A stretch of 35,481 nt of DNA from Clostridiales bacterium Firm_04 (GTDB lineage: Bacteria > Bacillota > Clostridia > Oscillospirales > Ruminococcaceae), in the NCBI GenBank assembly GCA_001603005.1, contig LVAJ01000033.1:1-35481 (forward strand), written 5' to 3'. Every line of letters starts with the position of its first letter. The first letter of the stretch is position 1. The translations under genes were made by a program, and so were the position numbers. Below are positions 1-6,265 of this stretch, one piece after another. The notes beneath the pieces were generated by a model. The model did no database searches and was not told the origin of the DNA. It saw only the letters and a program-made list of their open reading frames with translations.

Positions 1-15
1 GTCGAGGGCTTTTCC
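1..15 (+). rRNA. 3' end of 23S rRNA (partial)
   Basis: The first bases, GTCGAGGGCTTTTCC, resemble the conserved 3' terminus of Firmicute 23S rRNA (GGTCGAGGACTT... in Bacillus). A 5S gene follows 60 nt later, in the usual 23S-5S order. Only the last few bases are inside the window, so the call rests on this short match and the position. Bases 16-74 would be the 23S-5S spacer. Confidence 0.5.
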
Positions 16-74
16 TTCGCATGATTCTTTCTGCGATCACTTGCTTTCAGTTTTCAGGGTATTGAGTAAAAGAA

Positions 75-190
<116 letters not shown>

Positions 191-193
191 ACC

Positions 194-226
194 AAACCCA
201 GAGTTTTTGCTCTGGGTTTTTTTTTT
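194..226 (+). terminator. rRNA operon terminator
   Basis: A perfect 10-bp stem AAACCCAGAG (194-203) / CTCTGGGTTT (210-219) with a 6-nt loop runs into an unbroken T run to about 226. It lies 3 nt after the 5S gene and ends the rRNA transcript. Confidence 0.93.
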
Positions 227-253
227 GCCTGAATATTTTTTCGTGTAAACATC

Positions 254-282
254 TTGATTTTTATTACTGGCTGTGATATAAT
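254..282 (+). promoter_or_regulatory. Sigma-A promoter of tRNA-Gln
   Basis: -35 TTGATT (254-259), 17-bp spacer, -10 TATAAT (277-282). Transcription would start at about 289, just before the mature tRNA 5' end at 291, so the tRNA has its own promoter beyond the rRNA terminator. Confidence 0.8.
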
Positions 283-290
283 AATTAGGA

Positions 291-365
291 TGGGGTATAG
301 CCAAGCGGTAAGGCACCAGACTTTGACTCTGGCATTCGTAGGTTCAAATCCTGCTGCCCCAACCA
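291..365 (+). tRNA. trnQ: tRNA-Gln (UUG)
   Basis: The cloverleaf can be drawn directly. The acceptor TGGGGTA (291-297) pairs with TGCCCCA (355-361). The anticodon arm CCAGA / TCTGG encloses the loop CTTTGAC with anticodon TTG, which reads CAA glutamine codons. The T arm carries GGTTCAAATCC. The discriminator is A362, and CCA (363-365) is encoded in the DNA. It is a single-gene unit between its own promoter and a hairpin terminator. Confidence 0.96.
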
Positions 366-374
366 ATATTTTCA

Positions 375-401
375 GACCGATTGCGGGTGCAATCGGTCTT
401 T
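375..401 (+). terminator. Terminator-like hairpin after tRNA-Gln
   Basis: A perfect 10-bp stem GACCGATTGC (375-384) / GCAATCGGTC (389-398) with a 4-nt loop GGGT is followed by TTTCC. The T run is short, so termination may be incomplete and the next gene could be partly read from the tRNA promoter. An in-frame TTG at 381 falls inside this stem and is an unlikely start for the following gene. Confidence 0.7.
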
Positions 402-458
402 CCGTCGGCAGATTTGCCGGATGATGTGAAAAGACTGGGAATACAGGAGCGGATTCAG

Positions 459-2081
459 ATGAGGGTTGCAAAGGAGCTTGCGGTGCAGGCGCAGCCGGTC
501 GTGCAGGCAGCAGAAACCGGACAGGAGAGCGAAAAGGATCAGCGCCGTTTTTTGCTGATCGTGCTGTTCGTTGTGCTGGCGATCATCGCCGGATTGGGCA
601 TCTGGTGCTATTCATATATTCATTTCAAAATGTTCGGACAGCCGGAAGATATCTTTGCTGAGGAAATCTCGTTCCGCGGGAGTGAGATCTCCGACCTCGA
701 TTCGCTGAAATCCTACCTGAAACGCTTCAAAAATCTGAAAAAAGCCGATCTCGGAACCTTTGAGGTCGAGGCGGAGGAATCCGTCCCGTTCCGGCAGGAA
801 TTTCCGAATACTGACCTGCGCTATCATACAGTCGTGACGATCGACGACCGCTCCTATGACAGCGATATCAGTACGCTCGATATTTCGCGGCACGGCTATT
901 CCGATTCCCATGTTTTTATGCAAAAACTGGACTATTTTTCCAATCTGGATACGGTCTTTTTCGGCAAGCAGACGATTCCCGAAACGGAAAAACAGCGTCT
1001 TGTGGAAGCGTATCCGGAGGTCTCCTTTGAGGTGCTCGGCACCTATGAGATCTATGGGAAGCCCGTGCTGGAAAACACGGAGGAGCTTGATTTGCGCGAT
1101 GTCAAGCTCGATGCTTCGCTCCCTGATCAGCTCGCGCTGCTTCAGCAGCTCCGTTTCGTCGATCTCCACGATCAGCCGCTTTCGATCGAGGAGAAAAAGG
1201 AACTCTGTGAACTGTTTCCGGAGATCTCCTTCGGCTGGACGGTCGCGTATAAAGATGAAGTCTATGATTCCTCGATCACCGAGCTCGACCTCTCCGGTCA
1301 GCAGCTTACCGAGGAAGATATCGAGGAGATCAAGGTCGTCTGCTCGCAGCTGCCGGATCTCGAAAAGCTGATCCTCTGCGACTGCGGACTCTCGTATGAG
1401 CGTCTGGCGGAGCTGAATGAGGAGATGCCGGTTCGCGTGGTCTGGCGTGTGTATCTCGGATCGCGCTGGTCGCTGCGGACGGATGCCGTTGCATTTTCTG
1501 TCCTCATTGTCCATTATGACTACCCGCGCATGGGTTCGTGGAACCTCGAACCGCTCAAATACTGCACCGATCTGCTCGCGCTCGATCTCGGTCATCAGTC
1601 GATCTCCGATTTGACGATCATCGGCGATTATCTGCCGGAGCTGCGCCTGCTGATCCTTGCGGATAACTGTATCTACGATATTTCTCCGCTCGCAAAACTC
1701 AAGCATCTGCATTATTTGGAGTTGTTTTTGAACCGGATCCACGATCTTTCTCCGCTCAGCGAGCTGCATGAGCTGGTCGATGTCAACATCAGCTATAACG
1801 GTGGCATTTACGACATTGAACCGCTGCTGCATTCCCCGATGATGGAGCGCATCTGGATGGAAGCGACCAGCGTCGGCAATGCGGGCGTGGAACAGCTTCA
1901 GGCTGCCTATCCCGACGCGAAAATCGTGCGCTGGGGCTCCGGATCGGTCGATCAGGGCTGGCGCGAACCGCATGAGCGCTATATTCAGATGATGGATATG
2001 TGGTTCCACGATTACTACGGCGAGAAGTTCTCCTGCTTTGATGACAAGGCGATCGAGCTCGGCTTGCGCGATGATGAATAG
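459..2081 (+). CDS. Membrane-anchored leucine-rich-repeat protein
   Basis: A 540-residue protein of unknown exact role. A polar N-terminus of about 30 residues is followed by one transmembrane segment (about residues 31-50, FLLIVLFVVLAIIAGLGIW) and a large domain predicted to lie outside the cell. That domain has about four units of roughly 70 residues (near 115, 186, 254 and 324), each with a pattern like FPEISF...Y...ITELDL...LEKLIL. Ordinary leucine-rich repeats follow (LALDLGHQSISDL, LRLLILADNCIYDI, LHYLELFLNRIHDL), then a WREPHERY tail. The ATG at 459 is chosen because AGGAG (445-449) lies 9 nt upstream; in-frame TTG 381 and GTG 426 lack such a site. LRR domains usually bind proteins, so a surface or adhesion role is inference. 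Confidence 0.85.
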   Translation: MRVAKELAVQAQPVVQAAETGQESEKDQRRFLLIVLFVVLAIIAGLGIWCYSYIHFKMFGQPEDIFAEEISFRGSEISDLDSLKSYLKRFKNLKKADLGTFEVEAEESVPFRQEFPNTDLRYHTVVTIDDRSYDSDISTLDISRHGYSDSHVFMQKLDYFSNLDTVFFGKQTIPETEKQRLVEAYPEVSFEVLGTYEIYGKPVLENTEELDLRDVKLDASLPDQLALLQQLRFVDLHDQPLSIEEKKELCELFPEISFGWTVAYKDEVYDSSITELDLSGQQLTEEDIEEIKVVCSQLPDLEKLILCDCGLSYERLAELNEEMPVRVVWRVYLGSRWSLRTDAVAFSVLIVHYDYPRMGSWNLEPLKYCTDLLALDLGHQSISDLTIIGDYLPELRLLILADNCIYDISPLAKLKHLHYLELFLNRIHDLSPLSELHELVDVNISYNGGIYDIEPLLHSPMMERIWMEATSVGNAGVEQLQAAYPDAKIVRWGSGSVDQGWREPHERYIQMMDMWFHDYYGEKFSCFDDKAIELGLRDDE

Positions 2082-2148
2082 GGATTGCATCTCTTTGGAA
2101 TCCCATTATATATGAATAGGGAATGATGTTCGCATTTATAATCTATCG

Positions 2149-2183
2149 AGGAACCGAAGACGTTGGATCTTCGGTTCCTTTTT
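2149..2183 (+). terminator. Terminator after the LRR gene
   Basis: A perfect 12-bp stem AGGAACCGAAGA (2149-2160) / TCTTCGGTTCCT (2168-2179) is followed by TTTT. It separates the LRR gene from the next promoter. Confidence 0.9.
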
Positions 2184-2198
2184 CCATTCGCATGAGAC

Positions 2199-2227
2199 TT
2201 GCATTTTTCGCGTAAATATGGTATGAT
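2199..2227 (+). promoter_or_regulatory. Sigma-A promoter of the phospholipase-like gene
   Basis: -35 TTGCAT (2199-2204), 17-bp spacer, -10 TATGAT (2222-2227). The expected transcript start near 2234 leaves a leader of about 28 nt before the GTG start at 2262. This rules out the upstream in-frame TTG at 2199, which is the -35 box itself. Confidence 0.75.
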
Positions 2228-2261
2228 AAATGCGATTACAGACAGAAAGGAAGTCTTGATC

Positions 2262-3458
2262 GTGGCAAAGTTAGATAAGCATTTATATCCGTCCGTGCAC
2301 TGCGGAATTGTCCGCGCGGCACTGATTTTGCTGGAGCAGACGGCGCATCCGGCGGCAAAGCGGTTTTCTGCCGGCGACGCTGAGGCAATGGTCAGCGAGG
2401 CGGCAGCGCCCGACCAGATCGGCGACCGTCAGCAGGGACGCGGTCTGCATTATTACTGCGCGGTGAAGCCGGACGGCACGCCGCTGCCGTATCATCCGGT
2501 GTTCGGCGGCTACTGCAACGGCAAGGGCGCGGCGTCGCCCTCTCCGCTGACGATGCTGGATGCCGAGTATCGCAGTGCGCTGGCACTGCATCGCGCCGGA
2601 AAGTATTTCCCTGCGATGAAAAGCCTGTCGCGCGCGCTGCATTTTCTGGCAGATATCTGCTGTCCGCCGCACAGCTGCGGGCTGACCTATTTTTCGCGTT
2701 ACGGCGGTGCGCATCGCCGCTATGAGGGGCGCGCTGCGGAGATCTTCTGGATGCCGGACGGCACGCAGCGTTCGGAGTATACCGCTGCGGCAGAATGGGC
2801 GCAGAAGGCGGCGGAAACATCCTCTGTGCCGTATGAATCCTATGCGGGGCTGCTGCACGGGAGCGTGCCGGTCGCGGGCAATTCGTGGCAGCCGAGCCGC
2901 TTCACGGAGATCTGCAATGAACTGGCGCTTTCGGGTGCGAATGAGCTGAGCGCGGTGCTGGATGACGACGAGGTTGCGCGCGACCGGTCGATCGAGCGGC
3001 GGCTGATCGTTTCGATCGTGAACTGTGCGGCGCTGCTGGCGGCATTTGACCGCGATCTTGATGACCGGACGCTGCCGGTCTGGGAGGAACGGCATCCCTA
3101 CTGGCTGAAATGCTTCGGGACGGCGTTTGTTGTGTCGAAAGAGCCGTTTTATCTGCAATTTGAGGAGGACGGCGCGGTGACGCTCTCGACGCTGGAGGGC
3201 GCATATCTGGCGGTCGGAAAGCTTGGCAGGGTGACGGTGACGGATCAGACGGCGGGCATGGTGACGCGGTTCCGGTTCGGACGGGAGCCGCTGCTGACGC
3301 TGTATCCGGACGGCGATCAGGATCATCTCGTGGCGCAATTGCGCGGACAGCTGCACAGCATCCGGCGGATCTCGGGGCTGCAGGGTTCGCTGTTCATGTC
3401 GCAGGTATCGTTTGTGCTGTTGAATCAGAAGCCGGAAAAAGCGCGGTTTATCTTCTGA
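2262..3458 (+). CDS. Zinc-dependent phospholipase C-like protein, no signal peptide
   Basis: A 398-residue protein whose first 280 residues match the zinc phospholipase C fold (Clostridium alpha-toxin, Bacillus cereus PLC). Candidate metal ligands are His13, Asp51 or Asp55, His63, His127, Asp131, His137, His151 and Glu155. They fall in ALHFLADICCPPH and AHRRYE, with nearly the same spacing as alpha-toxin H126-D130-H136-H148-E152. Family enzymes cut phospholipid head groups and are normally secreted with Trp1 as a ligand. Here neither a signal peptide nor that Trp is visible, so location and substrate are open. The last 120 residues are beta-rich and unrecognised. GTG is chosen because AAAGGAAG (2246-2253) lies 8 nt upstream and the promoter removes earlier starts. 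TTG at 2256 is possible. Confidence 0.8.
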   Translation: MAKLDKHLYPSVHCGIVRAALILLEQTAHPAAKRFSAGDAEAMVSEAAAPDQIGDRQQGRGLHYYCAVKPDGTPLPYHPVFGGYCNGKGAASPSPLTMLDAEYRSALALHRAGKYFPAMKSLSRALHFLADICCPPHSCGLTYFSRYGGAHRRYEGRAAEIFWMPDGTQRSEYTAAAEWAQKAAETSSVPYESYAGLLHGSVPVAGNSWQPSRFTEICNELALSGANELSAVLDDDEVARDRSIERRLIVSIVNCAALLAAFDRDLDDRTLPVWEERHPYWLKCFGTAFVVSKEPFYLQFEEDGAVTLSTLEGAYLAVGKLGRVTVTDQTAGMVTRFRFGREPLLTLYPDGDQDHLVAQLRGQLHSIRRISGLQGSLFMSQVSFVLLNQKPEKARFIF

Positions 3459-3471
3459 TTTGGTTCTGGAA

Positions 3472-3800
3472 CCGAGCGCGGACAAATCTCCGCAAGCGTA
3501 TTCGGCGCGCACCAGTATTAAAGTTTTTGCTCGAGCTTTTTTCAAAAAGCTCGCAGGTCGAGGGCAGCGCCCTCGTCGCTCTCCGCAGAGAGCGAAATTC
3601 CCCAGCGTTCTGTTTCGGGAAGAAAAGGGCTTGGGAAAAGCCACCCTTTCTAAAAGGGGCAGCTTGTCCCATTCTAAATCATATCCGCGCAGCGGATACC
3701 GCAGACATTCATTCTGACATGCAAACGCGACATACACAAAACAGACATGCATCCGACATGCATAAATCAGGCATGCAAACAGAAATAAACAAATTCCAAT
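3472..3800 (+). repeat. Composite hairpin-rich intergenic repeat, copy A
   Basis: No gene is supported between 3459 and 3922. The stretch holds a string of hairpins: CGAGCTTTTT (3532-3541) / AAAAAGCTCG (3544-3553); CGAGGGC (3559-3565) / GCCCTCG (3569-3575), loop AGC; CGCTCTC (3577-3583) / GAGAGCG (3588-3594); and weaker ones to about 3680. From about 3690 it carries short imperfect repeats of the type GACATGCA. A shorter, inverted relative lies at 33020-33203. The two share ACCGAGCGC, GGCGCGCA, the stem flanks GCAGGTCGAGG and the GACATGCA tail. The T-rich first hairpin may also end the upstream transcript. Confidence 0.75.
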
Positions 3801-3922
3801 ACACAAATCCCGCCCGAAGCGACATCGTTTCGGGCGTTTCTGCTGCATTGGTTCTGTATATTCACAGCATTTGATTCCGGAAAAGTCAAACGCATACAGA
3901 TATCGTATTTACAGTATATTCA

Positions 3923-3951
3923 TTGCTTTTTATACTGAAATATGTTATAAT
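3923..3951 (+). promoter_or_regulatory. Sigma-A promoter of the moxR operon
   Basis: -35 TTGCTT (3923-3928), 17-bp spacer, -10 TATAAT (3946-3951). It lies 44 bp before the moxR start codon and drives the three-gene operon that follows. Confidence 0.8.
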
Positions 3952-3994
3952 ATAATCGGCAAAATGTATTCTGGGAAAAGTGAGGAGCAAATTT

Positions 3995-4936
3995 ATGCAT
4001 ACAGATATCCAATCGCTGACTGACAGCATCGGAAAGGTCATTGTCGGAAAGGAAAGCGTCATCCGCTGCGTCATCGCCGGTCTGCTCTGCAACGGTCATA
4101 TCCTGATCGAAGACGTTCCGGGCGTCGGCAAAACCCAGCTCGCGGCAGCGCTCTCCCGCTCGATCGGCGGCAGCTTCAACCGCATCCAGCTGACACCGGA
4201 TGTCATGCCGTCCGATATCACCGGCTATTCGATGGTCAATCAGACCACCTTTGAACTCGAATACCGCGCAGGCGCCGCAATGTGCAATTTCCTGCTCGCC
4301 GACGAGATCAACCGCGCCTCTCCGAAGGTGCAGTCGGCGCTGCTGGAGGTCATGGAGGAACACCAGATCTCCATTGACGGCGTAACGCATAAGCTGCCGC
4401 AGCCGTTCATGGTGCTCGCAACACAGAACCCCGTCGAAACCTACGGTACCTATCATCTGCCGGAAGCGCAGATGGACCGCTTTTTCATGCGCGTGAGCAT
4501 GGGCTATCCTTCAGAGGAGGAGGAATTGCAGATCCTCTCCCGCACCGAGCATCACAATCCGCTGGAAAATATCGAAGCGGCGGTGCTGCATCCGGAGGAT
4601 ATCATCCGTTTGCAGGGACAGGTCGAAGCGATTTTTGTCAGCGATGCCGTCAAGCGCTACATCCTGCAAATTGTCTCTGCGACGCGTACCCATGAGGCGC
4701 TGACGCTCGGCGCATCGCCCCGCGGCTCGATCGCGCTGTATAAAGCGGCAAAGGCAAATGCGTTCCTCTCCGGCAGAGAATATGTGCTGCCGGATGACGT
4801 CAAGGTCATGGCGGAAAGTGTTCTGGCACACCGCCTGATCCTCTCGCCGAAGGGCAAATCGCAGCACGGCGATTCCCGCAGCGTGATCGCGGATGTGCTG
4901 GCTGCCGTGCCGGTGCCGATGGAAACCGGACGATGA
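3995..4936 (+). CDS. MoxR-family AAA+ ATPase
   Basis: A 313-residue ATPase of the MoxR/RavA branch of AAA+ proteins, cytoplasmic chaperone-like enzymes thought to help assemble or activate partner proteins. Visible motifs are Walker A DVPGVGKT (residues 40-47), Walker B LLADEINRASP, the sensor stretch LATQNPVE, and the C-terminal lid region. The ATG at 3995 is chosen because AGGAG (3983-3987) lies 7 nt upstream; the GTG at 3980 is part of that ribosome site. The stop overlaps the next start by 4 bp (ATGA), showing translational coupling. MoxR, DUF58 and a transglutaminase in this order is a widespread module. Its substrate is usually unknown. Confidence 0.93.
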   Translation: MHTDIQSLTDSIGKVIVGKESVIRCVIAGLLCNGHILIEDVPGVGKTQLAAALSRSIGGSFNRIQLTPDVMPSDITGYSMVNQTTFELEYRAGAAMCNFLLADEINRASPKVQSALLEVMEEHQISIDGVTHKLPQPFMVLATQNPVETYGTYHLPEAQMDRFFMRVSMGYPSEEEELQILSRTEHHNPLENIEAAVLHPEDIIRLQGQVEAIFVSDAVKRYILQIVSATRTHEALTLGASPRGSIALYKAAKANAFLSGREYVLPDDVKVMAESVLAHRLILSPKGKSQHGDSRSVIADVLAAVPVPMETGR

Positions 4937-6228
4937 CGGTCGGGTATCTCTGCGCGATTTTGATCGCAGTCGTGTTCATGCTGTACATGGACGGTCAGAT
5001 CGGCGTCATGATGCTGAGCTTTCTGCTGCTGATGCCGGTGATCTCCGGCGTGATGACATGGCTGGTCAAACGCTCGCTGCAAATCGAACTGATCCTGCCG
5101 GATACCGCCGCAAAGCAGAGAGATGTTTCCGCGGTGATCCGGCTGAAGAAAAATACGCCGCTGCCGCTGCCGTTTCTGCGTTTGCAGCTGCATGCGGATG
5201 CGCATTTTCTGCCGGTCAATCCGCAGGCAAATCCGCTGCCGGATAAGCCGCTGCAGGGCGCCGGCAGTTCCATGCGGTATCGCAGCGCAATGAAGAAATG
5301 GAAGTATCTGCGCCGCACACAGCTGACGCCGGATACGCTGCAGGTCTGCCTTTCGATGGGCATATCGCGCACCGCGGAGTATCAGTTCCGGCTGAAAACG
5401 CAGTTCTGCGGCTGCGGCGCCGTGACGCTCAATGAGATCCGGCTCGGCGATTATCTCGCAATGTTCCGGTTCCGCGTCCCGCAGGAAAAGCGCGCGGAAT
5501 TGCTCATTACACCGGAAATTCCGGAGCTGAAAACGAACAGCACGCTGTTCCGCTCTGTCTCCACGGCAGTTGCCGCGGCGGACGAGGAGACCGAATCGAC
5601 ACCGAATCATTCCGCATCCGCAATGCCCGGCTACGAGCACCGCGACTATATCCCCGGCGATTCGCTCAAGCGCATCAACTGGAAGCTGTCCTCAAAGCGC
5701 CGGCATCTCATGGTACGGCAGGATGAACCGATCGCGCTGGCAAGGCTTTCGGTCGTGCTGGATTTCCGCCGCCGGACAGATTCGCTCCCGATGCAGGAAG
5801 TGCTGGCGCGCGAGGAACAGCTGATCGAAACGGCGCTCGGATTCCTCATGCTGTGCGCGAAATACGGTTATCCCTGTCAGCTCTGCTATGCGGATCTGCA
5901 TACCGAATGGAGCAGCATTTCGATCGACGACGGCGAGCAGCTTGCCGTCGAAGCGGTGACGCTGCTGCGCGGCGGATTCCGTCCGGCACAGTCGCTTGCG
6001 GGGATGTCCGTGCTGCCGCCCGATTTGCAGCAGAGCGGCGGAAGCGTGCTGCTGTACATCACTGCGGATGCCTCTGCGGAAACGGCAGCCGCGCTGGAGC
6101 AGTATCCGAATCTGCTGTATCTCATTGTGCCGGAGCAGGACGCCGCAGGCAGTGCTGTTCCGAAAAATGCATCGCTCTGGCTCGTGACGCCGGACCGCAA
6201 TCTGGTGCAGGCGGGCGGCGAGGGCTGA
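4933..6228 (+). CDS. DUF58 domain membrane protein
   Basis: A 431-residue protein with two transmembrane segments near the N-terminus (about residues 5-18 and 22-42), then a beta-rich region and a DUF58 domain. The DUF58 signature is GYEHRDYIPGDSLKRINWK at about residues 234-252. DUF58 proteins are related to von Willebrand A-like folds and occur almost always next to a MoxR ATPase, which probably acts on them. The start overlaps the moxR stop by 4 bp. The role in the cell is not known; a link to envelope or surface-protein processing is inferred from the transglutaminase gene that follows. Confidence 0.9.
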   Translation: MTVGYLCAILIAVVFMLYMDGQIGVMMLSFLLLMPVISGVMTWLVKRSLQIELILPDTAAKQRDVSAVIRLKKNTPLPLPFLRLQLHADAHFLPVNPQANPLPDKPLQGAGSSMRYRSAMKKWKYLRRTQLTPDTLQVCLSMGISRTAEYQFRLKTQFCGCGAVTLNEIRLGDYLAMFRFRVPQEKRAELLITPEIPELKTNSTLFRSVSTAVAAADEETESTPNHSASAMPGYEHRDYIPGDSLKRINWKLSSKRRHLMVRQDEPIALARLSVVLDFRRRTDSLPMQEVLAREEQLIETALGFLMLCAKYGYPCQLCYADLHTEWSSISIDDGEQLAVEAVTLLRGGFRPAQSLAGMSVLPPDLQQSGGSVLLYITADASAETAAALEQYPNLLYLIVPEQDAAGSAVPKNASLWLVTPDRNLVQAGGEG

Positions 6229-6265
6229 TGCTGCGATTTCTTCTCATACAGGTGGTGAACCCGAT

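Noticed and set aside
2283..3848. 521-codon minus frame over the phospholipase-like gene
   Set aside because: The plus frame has the zinc-ligand pattern, promoter and ribosome site; the minus frame is Arg-rich and runs through the repeat.
3460..3874. Short plus frames in the gap before moxR
   Set aside because: They lie in the hairpin repeat, have no ribosome site and change frame across the hairpins.
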